Of a stretch of DNA of 5,894 bases, positions 1 to 5,894 are shown piece by piece (the stretch's first letter is position 1; each line of letters starts with the position of its first letter). A model generated the notes under the pieces. The model worked only from the letters and a program-made list of their open reading frames with translations. It did not search any database and was not told where the DNA came from. The position numbers and the translations under genes are program-made. The stretch is from contig DJYV01000136.1 of the NCBI GenBank assembly GCA_002448555.1, positions 1,043 to 6,936 of the forward strand. Direction: 5' to 3'. Origin of the DNA: Flavobacteriales bacterium UBA6969 (GTDB lineage: Bacteria > Bacteroidota > Bacteroidia > Flavobacteriales_D > Sanyastnellaceae).

Positions 1-1140
1 TTCTTCTGGGTGGCGCGCATGATCATCGCGGGCTACGAATACCGGGGGCAGGAGCCGTTCAAAAACGTCTACTACACCGGCATCGTTCGCGACAAACAGG
101 GCCGTAAGATGTCCAAAAGCCTCGGGAACAGCCCGGACCCCATCGAGCTGATGAACCAATACGGTGCAGACGGGGTGCGCGTGGGCATGTTGTTGACGTC
201 ACCGGCGGGTAACGATTTGCCGTTTGATCAGAAGCTCTGTGAGCAAGGCCGCAACTTTGCCAACAAGATTTGGAACGCCTTCCGCCTGACCCAAAGCTGG
301 GAGGCAGACGCGGACCGCGAGCAACCGGAATCCGCAGAAGTCGCGGTGCGCTGGATGAAGGCGCGCGTGCAGCGGGTGTTGGAGGAACTGGAGGGACAGT
401 TTGCCGAGTTCCGCTTGAGTGAGGCCTTGATGAACCTCTACCGCCTCGTTTGGGACGACTTCTGCAGCTGGTACTTGGAATTGGTCAAGCCGCCCTACGG
501 CGAACCCATCGATGCGCAGACCTTGGCAGAGACGAAGTCCATTTTCGGCGATTTGCTAAAGATGCTCCATCCATTTATGCCGTTCCAGACCGAAGAACTT
601 TGGCACTGGATGGACAAACGTCAAGGCCCGCAAGACGCCCTCTGCATCGCGGCATGGCCCAAGCGCGAGGCGTACGATGCAGAATTGCTGACGCAGGCGG
701 AGGCCTTCCAACAAATTGTCTCCGAAGTGCGGAACATCCGCAAGGAGAATCAAATCCCCAACCGCGAGCAGCTCGAACTGAGCGTGCAGTTGGGCGACGG
801 CTATCCCGAGGCGTTTGAATCTGCCATCATCAAGTTGTCCAACGTGGACGGCGTGGTGCGGGTCGCAGACAAGGTCCCCAACGCCTTTGGCTTCATCGTG
901 GGCACCAGCTCGTTCTTCATTCCTTTTGGTGATCAGGTGGACGTAGAGGCGGAGAAGGCCAAAATCCAAAAGGAAATGGACCACCTCAACGGCTTCCTGA
1001 AGGGCGTTCGCGCCAAGCTGTCCAACGAGCGGTTTGTGCAGAACGCGCCGCCCCAAGTGGTGGAGTTGGAGCGCAAAAAGGAAAGCGATGCCCTGGCGAA
1101 GTTGGAAGTGCTCCAAGGCAAATTGGAACAATTGGGCTGA
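1..1140 (+). CDS. valS: Valyl-tRNA synthetase, C-terminal part (5' truncated by window edge)
   Basis: Class I aminoacyl-tRNA synthetase that charges tRNA-Val with valine in the cytoplasm. The reading frame is open from base 1 (FFWVARMIIAGYEYRG), so the gene begins upstream; the GTG at 10 is an internal valine, not a start. The fragment has 379 codons, roughly the last two fifths of a typical 870-900 residue enzyme. Visible in order (fragment numbering): end of the Rossmann catalytic domain with the KMSKS signature at residues 36-40, followed by LGNSPDP; helical anticodon-binding domain from about residue 117, including the HPFMPFQTEELW segment near 190-201; and a C-terminal charged coiled coil from about 313 to the end, the tRNA-binding arm typical of ValRS and absent from IleRS and LeuRS. 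The frame is intact to the TGA at 1138. A 39-nt gap separates it from the next gene. It is a housekeeping gene and probably not functionally tied to the downstream photolyase genes. Confidence 0.97.
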   Translation, partial: FFWVARMIIAGYEYRGQEPFKNVYYTGIVRDKQGRKMSKSLGNSPDPIELMNQYGADGVRVGMLLTSPAGNDLPFDQKLCEQGRNFANKIWNAFRLTQSWEADADREQPESAEVAVRWMKARVQRVLEELEGQFAEFRLSEALMNLYRLVWDDFCSWYLELVKPPYGEPIDAQTLAETKSIFGDLLKMLHPFMPFQTEELWHWMDKRQGPQDALCIAAWPKREAYDAELLTQAEAFQQIVSEVRNIRKENQIPNREQLELSVQLGDGYPEAFESAIIKLSNVDGVVRVADKVPNAFGFIVGTSSFFIPFGDQVDVEAEKAKIQKEMDHLNGFLKGVRAKLSNERFVQNAPPQVVELERKKESDALAKLEVLQGKLEQLG

Positions 1141-1179
1141 TTCCTTCGAACACCTTCCATACCTGCTTGTTGTACGGGT
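1141..1179 (+). other. Short gap between valS and the small gene, no clear signal
   Basis: This is the largest non-coding gap in the window, at 39 nt. I see no inverted repeat followed by a T run, so no intrinsic terminator after valS. A faint resemblance to a Bacteroidota -7 element (TAnnTTTG) exists around TACCTGCTTG, but the spacing is wrong and I do not call a promoter. Read-through from valS into the downstream genes is therefore possible. Confidence 0.5.
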
Positions 1180-1356
1180 ATGTTGGGATTATTCAAAAAA
1201 GATCCGGTCAAAAAGCTGCAGCAGCAACACGCGAAGCTTTTGGCCGAAGCACACCGCTTGAGCACGGTGGACCGCACCAAGTCAGACGCCTTAATGGCCC
1301 AAGCAGCCGAGGTAGAAGATGAAATCGCCAAATTGATGAACAATGGCGGGAACTGA
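1180..1356 (+). CDS. Lacal_2735 / DUF6435-family small protein
   Basis: A 58-residue protein starting MLGLFKKDPVKKLQQQHAKL. The pattern of an MxGLFKK start, a basic segment, a KLLxEAHxLSTVxRxxSD core (residues about 19-37) and an acidic helical tail matches my memory of the Lacal_2735 family, small proteins found mostly in Flavobacteriia and relatives. No function is known to me. It has no signal peptide, membrane span or cysteine; the composition suggests two amphipathic helices. The ATG at 1180 is the only reasonable start: it gives the family N-terminus and lies 39 nt after the valS stop. There is no Shine-Dalgarno, which is usual in Bacteroidota. Its last 14 nt overlap the start of the SDR gene in another frame, implying co-transcription or translational coupling. 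The family call rests on remembered sequence pattern, not a search. Confidence 0.82.
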   Translation: MLGLFKKDPVKKLQQQHAKLLAEAHRLSTVDRTKSDALMAQAAEVEDEIAKLMNNGGN

Positions 1357-2053
1357 ACAGGGTACGTTTGCCGTCATCGGCGATTCAGGTGGAATCGGCG
1401 AAGCCATCCGCAACCAACTCCTCGAGGCTGGCCATCGCGTCATCGGCGTTTCCCGCAAAGGGGTTTCGGAACAACGCGCCGGCTACCAGAGTCTGGTCTT
1501 CGATGCTGTTGCGCACCCGTGTGATCTGTCCAATTTCACGGAGCAGCTCGACGGGTTGGTGTATTGCCCGGGAACGATTCGATTGAAGCCGTTGAAGGGC
1601 GTCAAGCGCGAGCACGCCTTCGAAGATTTTGAGGTCAATGCGTGGGGTGCCGTGCAGACCTTGCAGGCGAATGCAGCGTTGCTGCAAAAGGCCCCGACAG
1701 CATCGGTGGTACTCTTCAGCACGGTCGCTGTTCATACGGGCATGCCTTACCACACGAGCATCGCCATGGCCAAAGGCGCCGTCGAGGGTTTGACCCGCAC
1801 CTTGGCGGCCGAGTGGTCACCGGCCATTCGCGTCAATTGCATTGCGCCCTCCCTCACGGATACGCCTCTGGCTGCTCCGATGTTGTCCAGCGATGCGAAA
1901 CGCGAGGCGGCTGCAGATCGTCACCCGCTGAAGGCGGTCGGAAGGGCCGATGGCATAGCTTCGCTGGCCACCTGGTTGTTGAGTGGCGGTTCGGAATTTG
2001 TCACAGGACAGGTATACACTGCAGACGGCGGCATGGGAAGCATTCGCAAATGA
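1343..2053 (+). CDS. SDR-family oxidoreductase with atypical active site
   Basis: A 236-residue protein with the short-chain dehydrogenase/reductase fold, expected to bind NAD(P)(H) in the cytoplasm. Seen: glycine-rich dinucleotide loop GDSGGIG at residues 13-19 after the first beta strand; CPG at 75-77 where classical SDRs have NAG; Asn99 in FEVNAWG, matching the structural/catalytic Asn; strand VVLFST to residue 127; Lys144 in AMAKGAVEGLTRTLAAEW; then RVNCIAPSLTDTPLA (163-177) and a C-terminal VTGQVYTADGGM. Length is normal for the family. Aligning on Lys144, the usual catalytic Tyr (four residues earlier) is Ile140 and the usual Ser is Thr127; Tyr136 is nearby but out of register. Substrate is unknown. 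The ATG at 1343 puts the Rossmann motif at the correct distance and overlaps the preceding gene by 14 nt; the stop overlaps the next start (ATGA), so the genes are probably co-translated. It may be a true reductase with altered chemistry or a non-catalytic nucleotide-binding protein. Confidence 0.92.
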   Translation: MAGTEQGTFAVIGDSGGIGEAIRNQLLEAGHRVIGVSRKGVSEQRAGYQSLVFDAVAHPCDLSNFTEQLDGLVYCPGTIRLKPLKGVKREHAFEDFEVNAWGAVQTLQANAALLQKAPTASVVLFSTVAVHTGMPYHTSIAMAKGAVEGLTRTLAAEWSPAIRVNCIAPSLTDTPLAAPMLSSDAKREAAADRHPLKAVGRADGIASLATWLLSGGSEFVTGQVYTADGGMGSIRK

Positions 2054-2733
2054 GCACCTACAAAACCCTCAACGACCTCGACTTGGAATTGATGCCGCGC
2101 CGCCAGCGTGGCCGCCTCGTCAACGCGCTGAGCGGATTCAAAAGCGTCAACCTCGTTGGCACGACCAACGATGCCGGTGTCCACAACCTGAGCATTGTCA
2201 GTTCAGTGGTCCACTTGGGCTCCGATCCGGCCTTGCTCGGCATGGTCATGCGTCCCCCGGTGGACCGGGAGCGCGGCAGCCACACGTATTGGAACATCCG
2301 GGAAACCGGCTGCTATACCATCAACCACGTCCCGGTAACGCACACGGTGCAAGCCCACCAAGTGAGTGCGCGCTATCCGGAGGAGACCAGCGAGTTTGAT
2401 GCGGTCGGATTCACACCGATTTACCGGTGCGGTTTTGATGCCCCCGCGGTTGAAGAAAGTCCGGTGCGCATCGGCTTGGAGCGGGTCGACGAATGGGCAA
2501 TCCCCCAGAACCGGTGTCGGTTTATCGTGGGGCAAATCCGGTGGGTGGAATTCCCGGAAGAAGCCTGGGCGGCAGACGGGTACTTGGACATCGAATCCCT
2601 TGGCGTCGTAGCGTTGAGTTCACTGGACGGTTACCACCGCACGGAAAAGGTGCACCGCCTGGCCTACGCCAAGCCCGATATTTACCCACCTGAGGCCTTG
2701 GAGGATTTCAAAGCCGGGTGGAAGGACGATTGA
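2050..2733 (+). CDS. Flavin reductase-like protein, FMN-binding split barrel
   Basis: A 227-residue protein resembling the flavin reductase-like family, which binds FMN (or FAD) in a split beta-barrel and often reduces flavin with NAD(P)H. Seen: NLVGTT (34-39), then NLSIVSSVVHLGSDPALLG (46-64), the stretch that in this family lines the flavin phosphate and isoalloxazine site; HTYWNIRETGCYTIN (78-92), the family's 'DTxxNIxxTGxFVIN' pattern; SARYPEETSEFDAVGF (106-121); AVEESPVRIGLE (133-144); and a C-terminal LDGYHRTEKVHRLAYAKP (192-209). The ATG at 2050 overlaps the SDR stop (ATGA). The same frame is open further upstream to 1642, but that part is the SDR gene read out of frame, so I reject the longer start. 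The next gene follows after 24 nt. In this context it could provide or exchange reduced flavin for the downstream photolyases, or work with the adjacent SDR; both are inference. Its preferred flavin and any pyridine nucleotide use cannot be read from the sequence. Confidence 0.9.
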   Translation: MSTYKTLNDLDLELMPRRQRGRLVNALSGFKSVNLVGTTNDAGVHNLSIVSSVVHLGSDPALLGMVMRPPVDRERGSHTYWNIRETGCYTINHVPVTHTVQAHQVSARYPEETSEFDAVGFTPIYRCGFDAPAVEESPVRIGLERVDEWAIPQNRCRFIVGQIRWVEFPEEAWAADGYLDIESLGVVALSSLDGYHRTEKVHRLAYAKPDIYPPEALEDFKAGWKDD

Positions 2734-2757
2734 GATTTTCGCCGAAATTTGTCCTTC

Positions 2758-3645
2758 ATGCCTGAAATCAAACCGAAGCAAGACGTCAACGGCCACACGC
2801 TGTTGCACCACGAAGTCATCGCGGAGAATCCCGATGCGCCGTGGTTGGTCTTTGTGCATGGGGCAGGCGGCAGCATCCGCACGTGGAAATTCCAGATTGA
2901 TGCTTTTGCACCGCACTTTCGTTTGCTGCTCATCGACCTTCGAGACCATGGATACAGCAAGGACATCCTGCCCGAGTTCCCGGCGTATGATTTTGACATC
3001 GTTGCCAAGGACATCCTCGTGCTGACCGACCACCTCGGCATTGAGAAGGCGCATTTCATGAGCTTGAGCATCGGCAGCGTCATTCTGCAAAAAATCGACA
3101 TTGAGCGGCCCGAATTGGTGGACCGCATGATCATGGCGGGCGCGATTTTTGATGGCAGCAAGGCCATGCATTGGTTTGTGCATTCGGGCAAATTCCTTTC
3201 GTACATCCTGCCGTACCGCGCGCTGTATTGGCTGTTCAGCTTCATTGTGTTGCCACGCCGCAACCACCGCCTGAGCCGGTACATCTTCCGCCGCCAAAGC
3301 CGCCGCTTGACCACCCGTGAATACATGAAGTGGATTGAGTTGTACAAGCCGTTTTTCCACTTAATCCGCGACTATGTGAACCGTCCGGTCATGAAGAAAG
3401 GACTCGTGGTGATGGGCAGCCAGGATCATATTTTCTTCCGTTCGGCCAAGCGCTTCACGGAGATACAAAAAAACATGCGCCTCGCCGTGATTGAGAACTG
3501 CGGCCACGTTTGCAGTATCGAGGCACCCGAGGTCTTCAATGACCTGGTGTTGCGCTTCCTGCAGGACCTCGATGTCCCTGACGCGGTGACCGCCAAACCG
3601 GTGCCGATGCGCTGGTCGGAGTTGAAAGCCCTGCAGAAGGGTTGA
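2758..3645 (+). CDS. Alpha/beta hydrolase
   Basis: A 295-residue alpha/beta-hydrolase-fold protein; substrate unknown, likely an ester, lactone or similar bond. Seen: VFVHGAGGS at 31-39, the HGxGG oxyanion-hole motif after the first core strand; LIDLRDHGYS (58-67); nucleophile elbow SLSIG at 102-106 with Ser104 as the probable nucleophile (Ser instead of Gly at the first position of GxSxG); acid Asp223 in VVMGSQDHIF; and catalytic His250 in ENCGHVCSIEAPEVFN. The lid region holds an aromatic, hydrophobic segment (146-165) followed by a very basic one (about 167-183), which could favour membrane or nucleic-acid contact. There is no signal peptide. I chose ATG 2758; the in-frame TTG at 2749 would add only three residues. 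It lies 24 nt after the flavin reductase gene and 37 nt before DUF2256, in the same direction, so it is probably in the same operon. Specific activity cannot be inferred. Confidence 0.9.
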   Translation: MPEIKPKQDVNGHTLLHHEVIAENPDAPWLVFVHGAGGSIRTWKFQIDAFAPHFRLLLIDLRDHGYSKDILPEFPAYDFDIVAKDILVLTDHLGIEKAHFMSLSIGSVILQKIDIERPELVDRMIMAGAIFDGSKAMHWFVHSGKFLSYILPYRALYWLFSFIVLPRRNHRLSRYIFRRQSRRLTTREYMKWIELYKPFFHLIRDYVNRPVMKKGLVVMGSQDHIFFRSAKRFTEIQKNMRLAVIENCGHVCSIEAPEVFNDLVLRFLQDLDVPDAVTAKPVPMRWSELKALQKG

Positions 3646-3682
3646 GGTGAAAACATCTCGTTGGTGACGGGGTTATACCCCC

Positions 3683-3820
3683 ATGCGCCGAAGCCATTTT
3701 CCCCCGGATAAGACATGCGTAGTATGCCAACGGCCGTTCTCTTGGCGCAAGAAATGGGAGCGCTGCTGGGACGAGGTGAAATACTGCTCTGAGCGCTGCA
3801 GAAAAACCAAGGCGTCATGA
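3683..3820 (+). CDS. DUF2256 small Cys4 (zinc-ribbon-like) protein
   Basis: A 45-residue basic protein recognisable as DUF2256. Seen: Cys12-x2-Cys15 at the N-terminal knuckle (TCVVCQRPFSWRKKWERCW) and Cys35-x3-Cys39 near the end (KYCSERC), with the strongly conserved core WRKKW...WDEVKYCSERCR. The four cysteines suggest zinc binding; Cys28 is additional. ATG 3683 is the only start available, as an in-frame TGA lies at 3665-3667. Its stop overlaps the start of the photolyase gene (ATGA, 3817-3820), so translation of the two is probably coupled. From memory, DUF2256 genes are often found next to cryptochrome/photolyase genes, as here, but no biochemical function is known to me. A nucleic-acid or protein-binding accessory role for the photolyase is speculation. 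A 37-nt gap precedes it. Confidence 0.9.
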   Translation: MRRSHFPPDKTCVVCQRPFSWRKKWERCWDEVKYCSERCRKTKAS

Positions 3821-5409
3821 ATTGGAACGAAACCATCGCCGCGTGCCGAGATGCCCAGCCCGCCGAGGAAGTCACCCTGATTTGCGGCGATCAATTGAAC
3901 GAACACCACAGTTGGATTGCGTCCGGCCCCGTGCCGACGCGGTTGTTCGTGATGATGGAAATCCGCACAGAAACGGATTACGCTCGGCACCACATCCAGA
4001 AGGTCGTGGCCTTTTTCGGTGCCATGCGGCTGTTCGCCCAACGACTCCAGGAGCTGGGACATCGCGTCCATTACATCGCCCTGGACGATTCGGACAACAA
4101 GCACTCATTCGCCGCGAACGTCCACCGCGTAGCTGCGCAAGTGGGCGCCCGCCGCTTTTGCTGGCAACAGCCGGATGAGTATCGCTTAGACGAAGCCCTG
4201 AAGGCGCTGGCGGGCGAGTGCGAAGCAAAGGGCATGGAAACGAAGTGCGCTGACACGGAGCATTTTTACACTCACCGAACGGAATTGGCCGATTTCTTCA
4301 AAGGCAAAAAGACCTACCGGCTGGAGAATTTTTACCGGGCGATGCGGGCCAAGCACAATGTGCTGATGGATGCCCTCGGAGCACCGGAAGGTGGGCAGTG
4401 GAATTTCGACGCCAACAACCGCCAGAAGTTACCGAAGGACCACGTGATTCCGCCGCCGAAATTGTACCACCGAGACGTAGCCGCACTCCAAGCGATGATC
4501 GAGGCCGCGGGCATTCAAACGACCGGTCAGCTCGATGCTGCCTCATGGGGTTGGCCGCTGACACGTGCGGAGGGGGTGGACTTGCTCGGTTATTTCGTCG
4601 GCGTGCTGTTGCCGCATTTTGGTGATTACCAGGATGCCCTGACGCCCGACAGCTGGAGCGTATACCACAGCCGCCTGAGTTTTGCCATGAACACCAAACT
4701 GCTCAGTCCCGATGAAGTGAACCGGGCGGTGGAACAGGCGTGGCGCTCCAATCCCGAACGTGTCAGCATCTCCCAAGCGGAAGGGTTCATTCGGCAGATC
4801 CTCGGATGGCGCGAGTACATGCGCGGCGTCTACTGGGCGCACATGCCCGAATACGCCGAGCTCAATTTCTTCGAGCACACCCGTCCATTGCCGAATTGGT
4901 TCTGGACAGGAGAGACGAAGATGGCGTGCCTCTCGCATGCCGTCGAGCAAACCATGGAGCACGCGTATGCCCACCACATCCAACGCCTGATGGTCACCGG
5001 AAACTTCGCCTTGCTGGCGGGCATCGATCCCGATGAGGTCGATGGTTGGTACCTCGGGGTGTACATCGATGCGCTCCAATGGGTGGAGATTACGAATACC
5101 CGCGGCATGAGCCAATTTGCAGACGGCGGCATCGTGGGATCTAAGCCCTACGTGAGCAGCGCCCAGTACATCAAAAAAATGGGCCCGTACTGCAAAGGCT
5201 GCCATTACAAAGCCGATGCCAAGACCGGCGAGGAGGCCTGTCCGTTTAACGGGCTGTACTGGCATTTCCACGTGCGCAACCGCGCCAAACTCGAGCGCAA
5301 TCCGCGTATTGGTATGGCCTATCGCACGTGGGATAAGATGGCGCCGGAAAAGCAGCAAGCGTTGCTGGAGACTGCCGAAATGAATTTAAACCGAATTGAA
5401 GAATTGTGA
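3817..5409 (+). CDS. phrB: Iron-sulfur bacterial cryptochrome/photolyase (PhrB/CryB class, probable (6-4) photolyase)
   Basis: A 530-residue protein of the deoxyribodipyrimidine photolyase-related (FeS-BCP) class: FAD-dependent, light-driven repair of UV photoproducts, usually (6-4) lesions, with a 4Fe-4S cluster and a lumazine (DMRL) antenna. Seen: hallmark GDQL at 24-27 after the first strand of the N-terminal alpha/beta antenna domain; linker from about 205 (HVIPPPKLYHRD); and a helical FAD domain containing GFIRQILGWREYMRG (323-337), MEHAYAHHIQRLMVTGNFALL (from 380) and DPDEVDGWYLGVYIDALQWVE (from 405). Cysteines 371, 459, 462 and 475 have spacing 88, 3 and 13, the same as the cluster ligands I recall for Agrobacterium PhrB (350, 438, 441, 454). 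With that offset of 21, PhrB residues W342, H366, W390, Y424 and Y430 also match W363, H387, W411, Y445 and Y451. All key residues are therefore present and activity is expected. The start overlaps the DUF2256 stop (ATGA); the stop shares one base with the next photolyase start. A signalling cryptochrome role is possible instead of repair. The symbol is for the class. Confidence 0.95.
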   Translation: MNWNETIAACRDAQPAEEVTLICGDQLNEHHSWIASGPVPTRLFVMMEIRTETDYARHHIQKVVAFFGAMRLFAQRLQELGHRVHYIALDDSDNKHSFAANVHRVAAQVGARRFCWQQPDEYRLDEALKALAGECEAKGMETKCADTEHFYTHRTELADFFKGKKTYRLENFYRAMRAKHNVLMDALGAPEGGQWNFDANNRQKLPKDHVIPPPKLYHRDVAALQAMIEAAGIQTTGQLDAASWGWPLTRAEGVDLLGYFVGVLLPHFGDYQDALTPDSWSVYHSRLSFAMNTKLLSPDEVNRAVEQAWRSNPERVSISQAEGFIRQILGWREYMRGVYWAHMPEYAELNFFEHTRPLPNWFWTGETKMACLSHAVEQTMEHAYAHHIQRLMVTGNFALLAGIDPDEVDGWYLGVYIDALQWVEITNTRGMSQFADGGIVGSKPYVSSAQYIKKMGPYCKGCHYKADAKTGEEACPFNGLYWHFHVRNRAKLERNPRIGMAYRTWDKMAPEKQQALLETAEMNLNRIEEL

Positions 5410-5894
5410 TGCGAGCTCTGTATTGGTTTCGAGAAGACTTGCGGCTGGAAGACAACCCGGCCTTGACGGCCCTCTGTGCGGATGCGGACGAGGCGGTTTT
5501 TGCCTTCGTGCAGCCGGACACGGCGGCTTGGAGCCGGAGCCCCGAGCGCATGGGCGAACACCGTTCGCGCTTCATGATGGAGAGCGTGATGGCCTTGGAC
5601 CAGGCGCTGAGGGAACACGGTAACCAGCTCGTGGTGCTTCACGGTGACCCGGACGTTGCTGTGGTGGAGGCCGCGCGGCAGTGGTCGTGTCAAGCGGTTT
5701 ACTCGCAGCGCTGCCACACCCACGAGGAGGAGGTTGCCGCGGCGAAAGTGGCCGATGCGCTGCCGCATTACACATTCGAAGGCGCCACCTTGGTGCACCT
5801 CGACGATTTGCCTTTCGATGTGGAGGATTTGCCTGAAATTTTTACCCGGTTCCGCAAAAAAGTGGAAAAAGGTGGGCTGCGTGTCAGGGACCTC
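5409..5894 (+). CDS. DASH-type cryptochrome/photolyase, N-terminal part (3' truncated by window edge)
   Basis: The first 162 codons of a second photolyase-superfamily protein, open to the window end. This covers the N-terminal alpha/beta antenna-binding domain; the FAD-binding helical domain lies outside, so repair residues cannot be judged. Seen: WFREDLRLEDNPAL at residues 6-19, the family's first-strand signature (WFRxDLRLxDNPAL); LVVLHGDP at 74-81; a VYSQRCHTHEEE segment at 97-108; and DDLPF (132-136) followed by LPEIFTRFRKKVE (141-153). The last two are typical of DASH cryptochromes, where the linker reads roughly DLPF...LPxxFTxFRxxVE. DASH proteins bind FAD and usually a folate antenna and repair cyclobutane pyrimidine dimers mainly in single-stranded or looped DNA. 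ATG 5409 shares its A with the previous TGA (TGATG), an overlap typical of termination-reinitiation, so the two photolyases are probably made together. A class I CPD photolyase is the main alternative. Confidence 0.88.
   Translation, partial: MRALYWFREDLRLEDNPALTALCADADEAVFAFVQPDTAAWSRSPERMGEHRSRFMMESVMALDQALREHGNQLVVLHGDPDVAVVEAARQWSCQAVYSQRCHTHEEEVAAAKVADALPHYTFEGATLVHLDDLPFDVEDLPEIFTRFRKKVEKGGLRVRDL

Noticed and set aside
556..1131. Antisense open frame of 191 codons opposite the valS 3' end
   Set aside because: The + strand here encodes the conserved ValRS anticodon-binding domain and coiled coil; the reverse frame is a codon-bias shadow.
1141..1179. Possible Bacteroidota promoter between valS and the small gene
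   Set aside because: The only TAnnTTTG-like match is imperfect and no TTG element lies at a suitable distance.
1642..2049. Upstream extension of the flavin reductase frame, giving a 363-residue product
   Set aside because: The added residues are low-complexity, rich in Gly, Arg and His, and are the SDR gene read in another frame. The family N-terminus fits the ATG at 2050.
2749..2757. TTG at 2749 as an alternative hydrolase start
   Set aside because: It adds only three residues, and the ATG at 2758 is the stronger start codon; no ribosome binding site favours the TTG.
2620..3360. Antisense open frame of 246 codons opposite the flavin reductase end and the hydrolase
   Set aside because: It crosses two well-supported + strand genes and their gap; the translation resembles no family I know. 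Treated as a shadow.
3669..3681. Short inverted repeat GGGG-TTATA-CCCC just before the DUF2256 start
   Set aside because: A 4-bp stem can occur by chance, there is no T run for a terminator, and no sign that it regulates translation. It could slightly mask the start, but I cannot support that.
4543..5358. Antisense open frame of 271 codons opposite the FeS photolyase gene
   Set aside because: It lies wholly within a clearly conserved gene on the other strand, its translation shows no recognisable domain, and long antisense frames are common in GC-rich coding DNA.

Overview
The window is a stretch of bacterial chromosome with seven genes, all on the + strand and packed almost without gaps. 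The organism is most likely a GC-rich member of the Bacteroidota, probably Flavobacteriia-related. The grounds are a 58-residue protein of the Lacal_2735 (DUF6435) type, which I know mainly from that group, the GNSPDP sequence after KMSKS in the valyl-tRNA synthetase, and the lack of convincing Shine-Dalgarno sequences before the starts. This assignment is inference; there is no 16S rRNA or other decisive marker.

Layout: (1) the 3' end of valS (valyl-tRNA synthetase, about the last 379 residues), stop at 1140; (2) a small Lacal_2735-family gene, 1180-1356; (3) an SDR-fold oxidoreductase, 1343-2053, overlapping the small gene by 14 nt; (4) a flavin reductase-like split-barrel protein, 2050-2733, overlapping the SDR stop by ATGA; (5) an alpha/beta hydrolase, 2758-3645; (6) a 45-residue DUF2256 zinc-ribbon-like protein, 3683-3820; (7) an iron-sulfur bacterial cryptochrome/photolyase (PhrB/CryB class, probably a (6-4) photolyase), 3817-5409, overlapping DUF2256 by ATGA; (8) the N-terminal 162 codons of a second photolyase-superfamily protein that looks like a DASH cryptochrome, 5409 to the window end, sharing one base with the preceding stop (TGATG). 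Counting the partial valS there are eight coding regions.

Genes 3 to 8 look like one transcription unit centred on flavin chemistry and light: two different photolyase classes, a flavin-binding reductase, an SDR with an atypical active site, a hydrolase and a tiny Cys4 protein. A plausible reading is a photoprotection or photorepair operon in which the two photolyases share flavin supply and light-linked expression. The roles of the SDR, hydrolase and DUF2256 protein in this are not established by the sequence. I saw no tRNA, rRNA, CRISPR array, insertion sequence, convincing terminator or convincing promoter. No non-coding stretch exceeds 40 bases.
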